17,943 nt of DNA from Candidatus Glassbacteria bacterium RIFCSPLOWO2_12_FULL_58_11 (lineage in GTDB: Bacteria > Gemmatimonadota > Glassbacteria > GWA2-58-10): positions 1 to 17,943 of the forward strand of contig MFIX01000135.1 of assembly GCA_001780825.1 (NCBI GenBank), written 5' to 3'. Below, piece by piece: positions 1 through 7,738 of this stretch. The notes below the pieces were generated by a model. That model saw only the letters and a list, made by a program, of their open reading frames with translations. It ran no database searches and was not told the origin of the DNA. The translations under genes were made by a program, and so were the position numbers. Position 1 is the stretch's first letter. Every line of letters starts with the position of its first letter.

Positions 1-509
1 TCCCCGCGGAACGCCTCGATCAGCGCATCCACCACCTCGAAGCAGCTCGGGTTCGGCGGCTCTATCTCCGACACCGGCGGAAAATCTTCCAGGGTAAATA
101 CGCGGGCCTCCAGCACCGGGTCCGCGATACAGGTGATATCATCGGTGATTGGGGAGAACCGGTAGAGACGGCCCTCGCGGTCGCGCCAGGTGTCCTTGTC
201 GATCCGCTCAGGCTTCAGGGGCTCATAATCCGCTGGGGGCAGCACCGAGGAGGCCATGGCGCCCGCTGGAATTATGTCGATCAGGTCCAGCTTGCGGTAG
301 AACTCGAGCGCATCCTCGCGCCAGGACTGGGCCACCTCGGCTCTGCGGCCCTCCCAGAGGGCGATCTGGCTCGCCGCCTTGGAGCGCAGGTAGGTTTCGC
401 GGCCCAGGACCCGGGAGACAGTATCGTGGTCCACGGCGAAAAAGCCCAGCGGCAGACGGTCCACCGGGCGGTGTTCAAGGGCGGCAAGTACCCGTTCGCG
501 GCTGTTCAC
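1..509 (-). CDS. Uroporphyrinogen decarboxylase (URO-D)-like family protein, N-terminal part
   Basis: The reading frame is open from a GTG at 509-507 to the left edge, about 169 codons, so the C-terminal half lies outside the window. The N-terminus begins VNSRERVLAALEHRPVDRLP, the R-x-RVLxAL-x-H-x-PDR-x-P signature of the broad URO-D family, which includes HemE and the MtaA/CmuA corrinoid methyltransferases. A Shine-Dalgarno-like AGGA lies about 11 nt upstream of the GTG. The HemE-type N-terminal arginine motif (RQAGR) is not seen, so this is unlikely to be the haem enzyme. URO-D-like paralogues of this kind are common in environmental genomes and most have unknown substrates. It follows the DUF4832 gene by 62 nt on the same strand and may be cotranscribed with it. 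Family call good, substrate unknown. Confidence 0.75.
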   Translation of the reverse strand, partial: MNSRERVLAALEHRPVDRLPLGFFAVDHDTVSRVLGRETYLRSKAASQIALWEGRRAEVAQSWREDALEFYRKLDLIDIIPAGAMASSVLPPADYEPLKPERIDKDTWRDREGRLYRFSPITDDITCIADPVLEARVFTLEDFPPVSEIEPPNPSCFEVVDALIEAFRG

Positions 510-571
510 GGCAGTCGGTTTCCTGTAAAAAAGTTAATGTATAGCGATTATCTGCGGTTCGTTCCGATTTA

Positions 572-2200
572 TCAGGCCGAGGCCGCTTTCTTGTCGATCT
601 TCAGAGTTCCCAGGAGATAGCGGTTCTCATTATCCTTGCCCTGGATGCCCAGCTTCAGCGCCGGCCGGCCTTCCCGGTCCACCATCGCTATTCTCAAATC
701 GTAGCTGCCCTCCGGAATATCTTTCGGCAGGTGGTACACGGAAAAAAGCTCCTGCTTTTCGCCGCGGAGCCAGCCGGTCTGATCGAAAGAGAAATCGGTC
801 TCGCTGAACGCCTCCTTGCCCGCTTTATCGGTCAGATAGAGCTTGAGGGGGTGACGGCGGTAGCAGCGGCCGGCGTTCCGGTTTTCCCAGGTCTGTTTGA
901 GCACCAGCAGGCAGCCCGGCGCGAGAACCTCGGGCCAGGCGGAGCTCTCCAGCACCAGCCGGTAACCCAGTCCTCCGGCTTTGAGGCCGCGCTCGAAACG
1001 GGCTGCGTCCTCTGTGACCAGCCTCCGGTAAGACTCGGCGTCCACGTAGAAATGACCATAATTGGAATGCCATTCGAGCATGACATCGATATTTTCATCC
1101 ACCGTGCCGTGGGTCCGGTGGTTTTTCATGTCCAGATAGGACCAGTCGCCCTCGGCCATCAGTGCGGTCCGTGTCCATTCCCGCTGCATGATCTTCTTGT
1201 CCGTGTACCAGAGCCCGTCGATGAAACCGTGACGCGCCAGCAGGAAGCCCCGCTGGAGAGCCACATCCAGAGCCTGACGGTACATGAAATCCCGGGGATC
1301 ATCCCGGGAGACCCGCTCGCGGAAGCTGATCTTGCGGCCCTGCTCCGGAGGCAGCGGCTGGCCGAAATTAAAGGTGTCGAAACAGTAGGAGATTGAAATA
1401 TCCATGTTTTTGAACGTATCGGCGTAGAGGTTGACAATCCCGGCCAGGACCTCGTGCTTGGTCTTTTTGTCCGGCCAGTGATAATCCGACCACATCGTGT
1501 GCCATTCGCCCCACTGTCCGTAACCCATGCAGCCGAGAACAGCGAACGGGTTGACCGGCTTGTCGTAGCGCTCGGCCAGGGCGGCCAGGAAGTTTTTCAG
1601 GCGGGGCATGAATACGCTTTGAAATGAGGGGTCGGCATAGTCCGGCTCGCGCTTGTCCACGCCACCCTCGCCCTTGTAAGCCCTCCATTTCAGCCCGGCG
1701 GCATAGACCCAGTCCGGGCAGACCTGGGAGGCACCGGGCGCGCCGTTCCAGCCCGGATCATCGGTAACCCAGGGCCGCAGGCAGATCTGCTTACCCCGCT
1801 GTTTCCAGAAATCGATAATCTCATCCAGCTCATCCCACCTGAACTGGCCCTCCGCGGGTTCGAGATCGGCCCACATCCAGTCCAGCAGGACCCAGTCGAA
1901 GAGCGGCGCATTGTCGCCGAATGCGGTGGTATTTTGCTGAATGGTCCGCCGGCTGCCGTCGAAATAGATCGGCCCGGCCCACAGTCCCCAGCCCATCCAG
2001 GGATTGTTGAGCGGCCCATCCTCCAGCCTCGGCCGGACCAGCACCTGCGCCTGAGCGCCAGCCGCGGATTCGGCCGTTTTTTCCGGGGCGCAGGCTTTCA
2101 GGACCATAGCTCCCAGGCCGGCGGCGGTCAGCCCCAGGACTTGGCGACGGCTCGGGAAGGAGCCGCCAGGCTCTTCAGCAGGTTTCTCACCATGGCCCAT
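572..2200 (-). CDS. Exported DUF4832/DUF4874-like glycosidase-fold protein with Tat signal
   Basis: This is a 542-aa protein. The N-terminus has a twin-arginine motif (SRRQVLG, residues 17-23), a hydrophobic stretch and a cysteine at 37 (LKAC), suggesting a Tat-exported protein that may be lipidated; the K before the AC is off the usual lipobox. Residues 65-75 (NNPWMGWGLW) and the segment with GYGQWGEWH (227-235) resemble the TIM-barrel half of DUF4874/DUF4832 proteins, which are distant relatives of beta-galactosidase-like hydrolases. E232 is a candidate acid/base residue. Residues from about 400 to the end look like a beta-sandwich (DUF4832-type), with many Tyr, Leu and Asp strands. The start is supported by AGAGGA about 6-7 nt upstream. 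A role in polysaccharide processing at the cell surface is inference from fold resemblance. It sits between a repeat element and a URO-D-like gene. Confidence 0.7.
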   Translation of the reverse strand: MGHGEKPAEEPGGSFPSRRQVLGLTAAGLGAMVLKACAPEKTAESAAGAQAQVLVRPRLEDGPLNNPWMGWGLWAGPIYFDGSRRTIQQNTTAFGDNAPLFDWVLLDWMWADLEPAEGQFRWDELDEIIDFWKQRGKQICLRPWVTDDPGWNGAPGASQVCPDWVYAAGLKWRAYKGEGGVDKREPDYADPSFQSVFMPRLKNFLAALAERYDKPVNPFAVLGCMGYGQWGEWHTMWSDYHWPDKKTKHEVLAGIVNLYADTFKNMDISISYCFDTFNFGQPLPPEQGRKISFRERVSRDDPRDFMYRQALDVALQRGFLLARHGFIDGLWYTDKKIMQREWTRTALMAEGDWSYLDMKNHRTHGTVDENIDVMLEWHSNYGHFYVDAESYRRLVTEDAARFERGLKAGGLGYRLVLESSAWPEVLAPGCLLVLKQTWENRNAGRCYRRHPLKLYLTDKAGKEAFSETDFSFDQTGWLRGEKQELFSVYHLPKDIPEGSYDLRIAMVDREGRPALKLGIQGKDNENRYLLGTLKIDKKAASA

Positions 2201-2290
2201 AACGCATCCTCTGGGTAAAAGGGAATGAACGATCCCCCGACAAGCTCCAATTTGCTCAACTTATCGAGGCAAACCGCGAAGAGCCTCATT

Positions 2291-2378
2291 AAATCCCCCT
2301 GTATCCCCCTTTTTCAAAGGGGGACATGAGGTGCACTCCATTCCCCCCCTTTGGCAAAGGGGGGCCAGGGGGGATTTT
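2291..2378. repeat. Palindromic repeat element (nested AAATCCCCC / GGGGGATTT inverted repeats)
   Basis: The outer arms AAATCCCCCT (2291-2300) and AGGGGGGATTT (2367-2377) are inverted repeats. Between them lie two near-identical hairpins: TCCCCCTTT (2304-2312) pairs with AAAGGGGGA (2316-2324) around TTC, and CCCCCCTTT (2344-2352) pairs with AAAGGGGGG (2356-2364) around GGC. The design is a double hairpin bounded by terminal inverted repeats, like REP/BIME-type or small MITE-like intergenic elements. From memory, CCCCCTTT-AAAGGGGG families of this kind recur in several bacterial phyla. There is no T-tract on either strand, so it is not a classic terminator, although it could insulate the M28 and DUF4832 genes or stabilise mRNA. 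Only one copy is present in the window. Confidence 0.75.
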
Positions 2379-2439
2379 TGCCTTTGCCGTTATTCGATTA
2401 TCGTTAACCAGGCAGCCAAGTGCGAGGAAGCCATTCCGC

Positions 2440-3675
2440 TCAAGCGCTCAGCAGTTTTCTTGTAAATTCTTCGAACAGCCTGAACCAGATTTCCACGCAG
2501 TCCGCCGGGACTTTTTCCGGGGTATCCTCGGGACGGTGCCAGAGATACTCGATAGAGTAGCCTGTACTGTTGACATAGACCGCCCGGGCGCCCGACTCGC
2601 GGAACGGTGCGGCATCGAGCTGGAACCCATCCCGGCCGTCGCGCACCGGCGTACCCTCCAATCCGAGATCCCGATCAATGTCCTCGATCAGCTCCATCAG
2701 CCTGTCATCCGCGGTATTTATCTTCATGTTCGGCCCCCAGGTCACCGAATCGAGATTGACCAGGAATTCGATATCCCCCAGGGAGCCCTCGGCTCTCCTT
2801 CGCTCGGCGTAATGCAGCGCCCCGAGCTTGCCATATTCCTCCCCGGTGGTGGCGACAAAGGTCAGGGTCCGGGTCGGCTTGACGCCGGACAGGGCATGCG
2901 CGAGCATCAACATGGCAACAACCGAGGCGGTGTTGTCATTGGCCCCGGGAGATGAATAAACCGTATCGAGATGGGCCAGGAATAGGATTTCCTTTTTGCT
3001 GCGGCCGGGCAGGCTGCCGACAACATTGCCGGTCCGCGAATCCGGGATAAAATCCACCAGGGCTTTAAGAGTAACCAGCGTCTGTTTCTCTATCGCCTCT
3101 TCCAGCACCGGCTCATCCTGACGGCCGACATTGAAAGTCGGCAGGCATTTGATTTCTTTGCCGAACGAATAATAGGGGCGCGGCACCGCCCTGCCATACT
3201 GCGATAAAGTAAGATAAGCCCGCATTTCTCCGCTTGCCTGATCGAAAACTCCATAGGGAATCCCGCCCTGATCCTCTATTTTGCGCAGGACTCCGCTGAT
3301 CCCCGCGGCCGGCGTGCCGGAGGCCCCGTGGCCGGGATAGGTTTCCAATCTCTGCTCCCCGACAATCAGCTCAGGCTCGGAATTAAGCCGCCATTTTTCA
3401 AAGGTGAAAGCGTCGAGAAAGACCTGGGGCAGGGACATCTGCATCTCGCTCTGGACAATCAGCGCGGCCCGGTCGTATTCCGGGCTGCCGACCGGGTGGG
3501 GGCCGAGCTCGGTACAGAGCTTTTTCAGCAGACTGTCGAGGTATTGCCTGCGTTTTTCGGGAGTGGCCACCTGCTGGCTGTTATCCGGCAGGCCGCCGTT
3601 TATGGAGCAGCCGGCGATAAAGGGGGCCAGGAGCGCAGCCTTGCCGGCAAGATCGACAAAAGCTCTTCGTTTCAT
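2440..3675 (-). CDS. M28-family zinc metallopeptidase, Tat-exported lipoprotein
   Basis: I chose the ATG at 3675 (411 aa, MKRRAFVDL) over the ATG at 3690. The later start has GGAG 9 nt upstream and begins the signal peptide cleanly; the earlier one has no ribosome site. The signal has twin arginines (KRRAFVDL) and a lipobox FIAGC, so it is probably Tat-exported and lipidated. Co-catalytic zinc ligands of clan MH are visible: H235 (AHLDTV), D247 (GANDNTAS), the catalytic E279 with ligand E280 (TGEEYG), D309 (NLDSV) and H380 (LWHRPEDT). Residues from about 85 to 200 may form a PA-like insert. Family members are aminopeptidases or carboxypeptidases that trim peptides outside the cytoplasm. It lies 37 nt downstream of the glycosylase gene and is probably cotranscribed with it. 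Confidence 0.88.
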   Translation of the reverse strand: MKRRAFVDLAGKAALLAPFIAGCSINGGLPDNSQQVATPEKRRQYLDSLLKKLCTELGPHPVGSPEYDRAALIVQSEMQMSLPQVFLDAFTFEKWRLNSEPELIVGEQRLETYPGHGASGTPAAGISGVLRKIEDQGGIPYGVFDQASGEMRAYLTLSQYGRAVPRPYYSFGKEIKCLPTFNVGRQDEPVLEEAIEKQTLVTLKALVDFIPDSRTGNVVGSLPGRSKKEILFLAHLDTVYSSPGANDNTASVVAMLMLAHALSGVKPTRTLTFVATTGEEYGKLGALHYAERRRAEGSLGDIEFLVNLDSVTWGPNMKINTADDRLMELIEDIDRDLGLEGTPVRDGRDGFQLDAAPFRESGARAVYVNSTGYSIEYLWHRPEDTPEKVPADCVEIWFRLFEEFTRKLLSA

Positions 3676-3684
3676 CGCGCGTAA

Positions 3685-3688
3685 CTCC
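3685..3688 (-). promoter_or_regulatory. Ribosome binding site deciding the M28 peptidase start
   Basis: GGAG on the minus strand, 9 nt before the ATG at 3675-3673. It overlaps the upstream ATG at 3690-3688, which itself has no purine-rich site before it. This favours the shorter protein, whose first residues form the twin-arginine signal. Confidence 0.55.
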
Positions 3689-3712
3689 ATGGTAAAGTGA
3701 AAAGATGATAAT

Positions 3713-4447
3713 TCAGTCCTTCCCGGAGACTACTCCGCGCCTGGCGCAGAGATCACTCAGAGGGCAGCCCGTACAGGCCGGTTTACGGGAGGTGCAGCGC
3801 TCCTTGCAGTGGGTGACTATAAGGGCATGGTATTCGCCGTAAAGCGCGCTCTCCGCCGGCAGGGCCTTTTCGAAGCGCCGCTTGAGCGATTCATATGGAA
3901 TCCCGAGTGGCGAGTGCCCCAGCCGGTAAAACAGCCTTTTGGTATAGTTGTCGATGACAAAACTCGCCTGTCCTGCCGCATAAAGGACAATCGAGTCCGC
4001 GGTCTCCGGGCCGATCCCGTTAAGCTCCAGAAGCAGCTCGCGCATCCTGTCGGCAGGCTCGCTGAAAAACCGCTGCCAGGATTGCCCGTAACGCTCGGCA
4101 AGAAACTTAATAAAGGTCTTGATCTTGCGCGCCTTCTGGTTGAAATAACCCGAGGGCCGGATCAGGGAGGCCAGCTCGGTTTCCGGGATTTCCAGCAGGG
4201 ACTGCAAGTTCATGAGTTTCCGGCTGATCAGGTTTTCCAGGGCCTTGCCGGCTCCGCGCCAGCTCGTGTTCTGGGTCAGCAGGGCGCCCAGGGCCACCTC
4301 GAGGCGCTGGCTGTGATTGACCGGGCCGCCGCAGTATTCGGGACGGCTGCCGCCCTCGCGGGTCACCGGCCACCAGCCTCGTGGACCATAGAAGACCAGC
4401 AAGCGCTCGTAAATTTCCCTGAATTCCCGGCTGTCCTTTCCCGCCAT
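3713..4447 (-). CDS. Endonuclease III-related HhH-GPD DNA glycosylase with [4Fe-4S] cluster
   Basis: This 244-aa protein belongs to the base-excision-repair glycosylases. The helix-hairpin-helix motif LNGIGPETAD (about 142-151) is followed by the catalytic aspartate in FVIDNYTKR (D166). The C-terminus holds the iron-sulphur loop C218-X6-C225-X2-C228-X5-C234. In E. coli Nth the HhH reads GVGRKTAN and its Lys is the lyase nucleophile; here that position is Glu (E148). Loss of the Lys places it with the MagIII-like, probably monofunctional glycosylases that remove alkylated bases, not with Nth proper. The ATG at 4447 has GGAAAG just upstream. It is divergent from the GT-C gene and leads a minus-strand run into the M28 gene. 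Family confident; the exact lesion removed is inferred. Confidence 0.9.
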   Translation of the reverse strand: MAGKDSREFREIYERLLVFYGPRGWWPVTREGGSRPEYCGGPVNHSQRLEVALGALLTQNTSWRGAGKALENLISRKLMNLQSLLEIPETELASLIRPSGYFNQKARKIKTFIKFLAERYGQSWQRFFSEPADRMRELLLELNGIGPETADSIVLYAAGQASFVIDNYTKRLFYRLGHSPLGIPYESLKRRFEKALPAESALYGEYHALIVTHCKERCTSRKPACTGCPLSDLCARRGVVSGKD

Positions 4448-4474
4448 GTACTTTCCGGTTCAGCGCTATCCGGC

Positions 4475-4500
4475 TTGACAGCCGCAGCTTCGATGATAAT
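4475..4500 (+). promoter_or_regulatory. Possible promoter for the GT-C/TPR gene
   Basis: A perfect -35 hexamer TTGACA (4475-4480) lies in the divergent gap between the glycosylase and the GT-C gene. The best -10 match is GATAAT (4495-4500, five of six), but the spacer is only 14 bp. The correctly spaced positions give poor -10 boxes. The location is right but the geometry is doubtful. Confidence 0.3.
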
Positions 4501-4520
4501 CTTTTATCTTCAATTTAATA

Positions 4521-4524
4521 GGGG
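4521..4524 (+). promoter_or_regulatory. Ribosome binding site deciding the GT-C/TPR protein start
   Basis: GGGG followed by a 10-nt A/T-rich spacer before the ATG at 4535. The frame stays open upstream to 3809, but that part lies antisense to the glycosylase gene and lacks transmembrane character, so this site marks the real start. Confidence 0.5.
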
Positions 4525-4534
4525 AAAAATTAAC

Positions 4535-6889
4535 ATGACCGGCTCCGCTCTTAAAAAAATATTACGCAACCGCTCTTTCCGCTACTTTTCCGTTCTGCTG
4601 GCCACAGCCGCAGTTTATTTCAGCACCCTCAGCGCCGGGTTCGTCCAGTGGGATGACAACCTGCTGACCGAAAACCTTGCGCTCCGCGGCTTGAGCTCCG
4701 CTCAACTGAGTGAGATTCTGCTTCCGCAGGGCGGGGCGTACCAGCCGGTCCGCAACCTGGTCTTCCTGATCGGCTATCAACTTTGGAAATTCGATCCATT
4801 CGGCTACCACCTTGTCAACCTGCTGCTCTACCTGCTCGTGGTTTTCCTGGCTTTCCGGGTTTTAGAGGCGCTCGTTCGCGGATGGGGAAGCAGCCGGGGA
4901 GCGGATTCTGTGGTGCCCTGGATCGGTGCGGCGCTGTTCGCCGTGCACCCGCTGCATGTCGAGGCGGTGGCCTGGGTCCAGGGCAACAAAGACCTGCTGG
5001 CGAGCGTATTCTTCCTTGCGGCGTTCCTGAGCTATGTAAAATACGCAGCCGGCCGGGGCGGCCTGAAATTTTACTGGCTCGCTTTCCTGCTATTCCTTCT
5101 CGCGCTGGGCTCCAAACCTAGCGCCACGGCCTTTCCACTGGTGATCCTGGCTTTCGACCTGATCCTGGTCCGGGCGGACTCAGGCGCCGGGAGCTCAAAA
5201 CGCTCCGGCGCCGCAGGCGCCCTCTTTGTCCGTTACCTCCCCTATCTCATACCGGCGGCCCTGTTGGCGGTTTATTTCACCTTTTTTACCGCGGCCGTGG
5301 ACCGCGAGAATTTCGGCGGCGAAAACCTCCTGGCGATCCCCAGGATCCTCTGGAGCTATTACCGGCTGATCCTCCTGCCGGTGGGCCTGCTGCACCGGTA
5401 TCTCGACCCGGTATTTACCGGAGCCATGGATTTCAGCTTCCTGGCCGGGACTGTCATCAGCGCGGGAGTCATCTATTCTGCGATCCGGCTGAGGAAGAGA
5501 TATCCGCTGATCAGTTTCGGCATTGCCTGGTTCTATGTCTGCTGGCTTCCCCAGTCCAACCTGGTGCCGATCGCCATCCGGGTAGCGGACCGCTACATTT
5601 TTCTCTCCCTGCTCGGTGTCTGCCTGATAGCCGCGCTGCTGGCCGTGCGCCTGCACGAGCGACTGAAAGGCACAAGAGCAGCAATGCCGGCGCGCCTCGG
5701 GCTTGGCGCTCTGCTGGTGCTGCTGGCCGCCCTTAGCTTAAAGCGCTGTCAGGACTGGAGCGATGGCGAGCAGCTCTGGAAGAGCGCGATTGCCAGGGAG
5801 CCGCAGGCCGCCTTTTTCTATAAGGGACTGGCCGAGGTGTATATGGAGCGGGGCGAGCTGGAGGCGGCGTACGAAAATTTTAGTTCCGCTTCTGCCCTCA
5901 GCCCGGGCGATTCCCGTTCCCTGACCAGCCAGGCTTACATCCGGAAAAGACAGGGCCGGCTGGAAGAGGCCGAGACGCTTTACAACCAGGCGCTGGAATT
6001 GGACAAGGGCAATTTTTACGCAATCAACAGTCTGGGGAACATTTACGCCCAGCAGGGCCTGGATTCCCTGGCCGCGGAATTTTATCAGCGGGCAATCGTT
6101 TTGCGGCCCGAATATTACATGGCCTATTTCAATCTGGCCTCGCTTTACCGCAACCAAGGCCGGACGCGGGAGGCGGACAGCCTGATGCTTCGGCTGGAAA
6201 GTGTCCACCTGCCGCAGCCCGCCGTACTGTTAAAAAGGGGAATGGACTTGAGCGCCGAGGGAGAATTGAACAGTGCCCGTGTGCGCTTCGAGCGGGCGAT
6301 CAGCCTGGATGCCGACCTGATCCGGGCTTATGACGGTCTGGGTAAAGTCTATCTCAAGCAGGATTCCCTGGAGCAAGCTATCGCCTGTTTCAGGCGGGTT
6401 CTGAGTGAATCCGTAGCAGGCTGGTCAACCTACAGCGATCTCGGCCTGGTTTTCAACCGCGCGGGAAATCCGGATTCGGCAATCTATTACTATCGTAAGG
6501 CCTATGCCCTGGAGCCCGATTCGGCGAGTACGACAATCGATCTGGCGGTGCTGCTGAATAAGCAGAACCAGACTGAAGAGGCGGTGGAGCTGGCGGAGCA
6601 TCTGCTGGAAAAAGAGCCGCGGAATTTCATGGCTTTGCGCAACCTGGGCAACTGGTTGGCGGCCATGGGAAGAAACGAGGAGGCGGCTGAGCGCTACAGC
6701 CAGGCGCTTGAGCTTAACCCTAATGACGCCAACATCCATTACAGCCTGGCTAGGCTGTACATCCAGTTTCTGAACCGGCCTGTCGAGGCCCGGGAGCACC
6801 TGGAGAAAAGCCTGGACCTGGACCCCGGCGCGCCTTTCGCGCCGGTTGTCCGTCAGGTGCTCGAACAGATGAAAGCCGTGCTGAAATGA
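4535..6889 (+). CDS. TMTC-like GT-C glycosyltransferase with C-terminal TPR repeats
   Basis: This is a 784-aa membrane protein starting at ATG 4535 (MTGSALKKILRN). The N-terminal half, to about residue 410, contains many hydrophobic helices. It has the GT-C hallmark acidic pair WDD (39-41) in the first extracytoplasmic loop. It also has the motif HPLHVEAVAWVQGNKDLLAS near residue 138, characteristic of the DUF1736/TMTC group. From about residue 424 to the end there are roughly nine or ten tetratricopeptide repeats (for example GLAEVYMERGELEAAYENF and SLGNIYAQQGLDSLAAEFY). The architecture resembles animal TMTC O-mannosyltransferases, and such proteins are widespread in environmental bacteria. 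The likely reaction is sugar transfer from a lipid-linked donor to an exported acceptor; the acceptor is unknown. It is a single-gene unit ending at the terminator at 6950-6984. Confidence 0.85.
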   Translation: MTGSALKKILRNRSFRYFSVLLATAAVYFSTLSAGFVQWDDNLLTENLALRGLSSAQLSEILLPQGGAYQPVRNLVFLIGYQLWKFDPFGYHLVNLLLYLLVVFLAFRVLEALVRGWGSSRGADSVVPWIGAALFAVHPLHVEAVAWVQGNKDLLASVFFLAAFLSYVKYAAGRGGLKFYWLAFLLFLLALGSKPSATAFPLVILAFDLILVRADSGAGSSKRSGAAGALFVRYLPYLIPAALLAVYFTFFTAAVDRENFGGENLLAIPRILWSYYRLILLPVGLLHRYLDPVFTGAMDFSFLAGTVISAGVIYSAIRLRKRYPLISFGIAWFYVCWLPQSNLVPIAIRVADRYIFLSLLGVCLIAALLAVRLHERLKGTRAAMPARLGLGALLVLLAALSLKRCQDWSDGEQLWKSAIAREPQAAFFYKGLAEVYMERGELEAAYENFSSASALSPGDSRSLTSQAYIRKRQGRLEEAETLYNQALELDKGNFYAINSLGNIYAQQGLDSLAAEFYQRAIVLRPEYYMAYFNLASLYRNQGRTREADSLMLRLESVHLPQPAVLLKRGMDLSAEGELNSARVRFERAISLDADLIRAYDGLGKVYLKQDSLEQAIACFRRVLSESVAGWSTYSDLGLVFNRAGNPDSAIYYYRKAYALEPDSASTTIDLAVLLNKQNQTEEAVELAEHLLEKEPRNFMALRNLGNWLAAMGRNEEAAERYSQALELNPNDANIHYSLARLYIQFLNRPVEAREHLEKSLDLDPGAPFAPVVRQVLEQMKAVLK

Positions 6890-6949
6890 TCCGGCTTTCC
6901 GGGAAAGCACTTCTCCTGATGGTTCGCAACAGGCGAGTTGGCAGGCAAT

Positions 6950-6984
6950 AAAAAACCGCCGGTCGAAATGACCGGCGGTTTTTT
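6950..6984. terminator. Bidirectional intrinsic terminator between GT-C and LolA genes
   Basis: A perfect 15-bp inverted repeat: AAAAAACCGCCGGTC (6950-6964) pairs with GACCGGCGGTTTTTT (6970-6984) around a GAAAT loop. It has a GC-rich core with six T residues on the plus strand and six on the minus strand. It lies between convergent genes, 60 nt after the GT-C stop and 21 nt after the LolA stop, so it can end both transcripts. Confidence 0.93.
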
Positions 6985-7005
6985 ATGCTGAACTATCGGC
7001 AACGC

Positions 7006-7719
7006 TTACTGGGCGACTCCGCTTTCCGGGTTATAGGGTATCACCTTGGTCCCGGCAGGCGGATGAAAAGTAAAACGCGCCTCGGAAAGACGGAGGTTGT
7101 CTCTCTGGTTAGAATACTCCAGGACAGTCCGGTCGCCATTGCGCTGGACGATCTCGGTGCGCACCGGGTACCATTTCTCACCGGTGACAGTCAGGATGAC
7201 CCGCTCCAGTCCCAGCGCGGGACTGGCGGCCGGAGAGCCGATCTTGGGCACCAGGGACAGCGTATAGCTGTTCACGCCCCGGACCGCGGGCTCGATCTTA
7301 TCCAGGCTGACCTCGAACTGGTCGCGGATATCGTTCACCGAGCCGCCGAAACCGACAAACATCGCCGTAAGCCCCTTGGACTGCTTGATCGAGAACTCAT
7401 GGACCTGCTTCAGCTCCGGGTAGTGCAGCCAGACATGGTTATAGTTGATAATCAACTGCTGGTGCTCCGGAGACTGGGTATCCAGGATCAGCTTGTCCGG
7501 GTTGCGGAAATAAAACTTCCCTTTCGAAACGATTTTCTCGTCAAACAGGGCCATTTCCTTGATCTGCACGAAATCAGCCTGCAAGTCCTGCAGTCGCCCG
7601 TTCGCCTCATCCATGCGCTGAAGCACCTTGTTCACATCCAGACCCGCGGCGGCAAAAGAGCGTGTTCCGCTGAAAACCGCCAGCAAACAGCCCGCAAAAA
7701 CCAGAAAATACTTTTTCAT
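7006..7719 (-). CDS. lolA: LolA-like periplasmic outer-membrane lipoprotein carrier
   Basis: The 237-aa protein has a Sec signal peptide (MKKYFLVFAGCLLAVFSG, cleavage probably near residue 23 in SFAAAG). The mature part has the LolA pattern: an N-terminal amphipathic helix (LQRMDEANGRLQDLQADFVQ) and then beta-strands with GKFYFRNPDKLILD, a match to the G-x-F-x-x-x-x-P-x-x-x-R/L core of the family. LolA shuttles acylated lipoproteins across the periplasm to LolB or the outer membrane; distant relatives carry other lipids, so cargo is not certain. AGGAAAGG lies just before the ATG. It is the last gene of a three-gene unit, 19 nt after the radical SAM gene, and ends at a strong terminator. The lolA symbol is by family resemblance only. 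Confidence 0.82.
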   Translation of the reverse strand: MKKYFLVFAGCLLAVFSGTRSFAAAGLDVNKVLQRMDEANGRLQDLQADFVQIKEMALFDEKIVSKGKFYFRNPDKLILDTQSPEHQQLIINYNHVWLHYPELKQVHEFSIKQSKGLTAMFVGFGGSVNDIRDQFEVSLDKIEPAVRGVNSYTLSLVPKIGSPAASPALGLERVILTVTGEKWYPVRTEIVQRNGDRTVLEYSNQRDNLRLSEARFTFHPPAGTKVIPYNPESGVAQ

Positions 7720-7738
7720 TTACCTTTCCTTTGCAATG

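Noticed and set aside
1..509. True haem-pathway uroporphyrinogen decarboxylase (hemE)
   Set aside because: The HemE N-terminal RQAGR block is missing and the neighbours are not haem genes; only the broad URO-D family is supported.
731..1396. 221-aa plus-strand frame opposite the DUF4832-like gene
   Set aside because: Antisense shadow without a ribosome site or family signature.
2291..2378. CRISPR-like repeat cluster
   Set aside because: The repeats are inverted and nested, not direct with unique spacers, and no cas gene is near.
3809..4534. In-frame upstream extension of the GT-C protein by 242 residues
   Set aside because: It runs antisense through the glycosylase gene, has no family-like or membrane character, and a ribosome site with ATG exists at 4521-4537.
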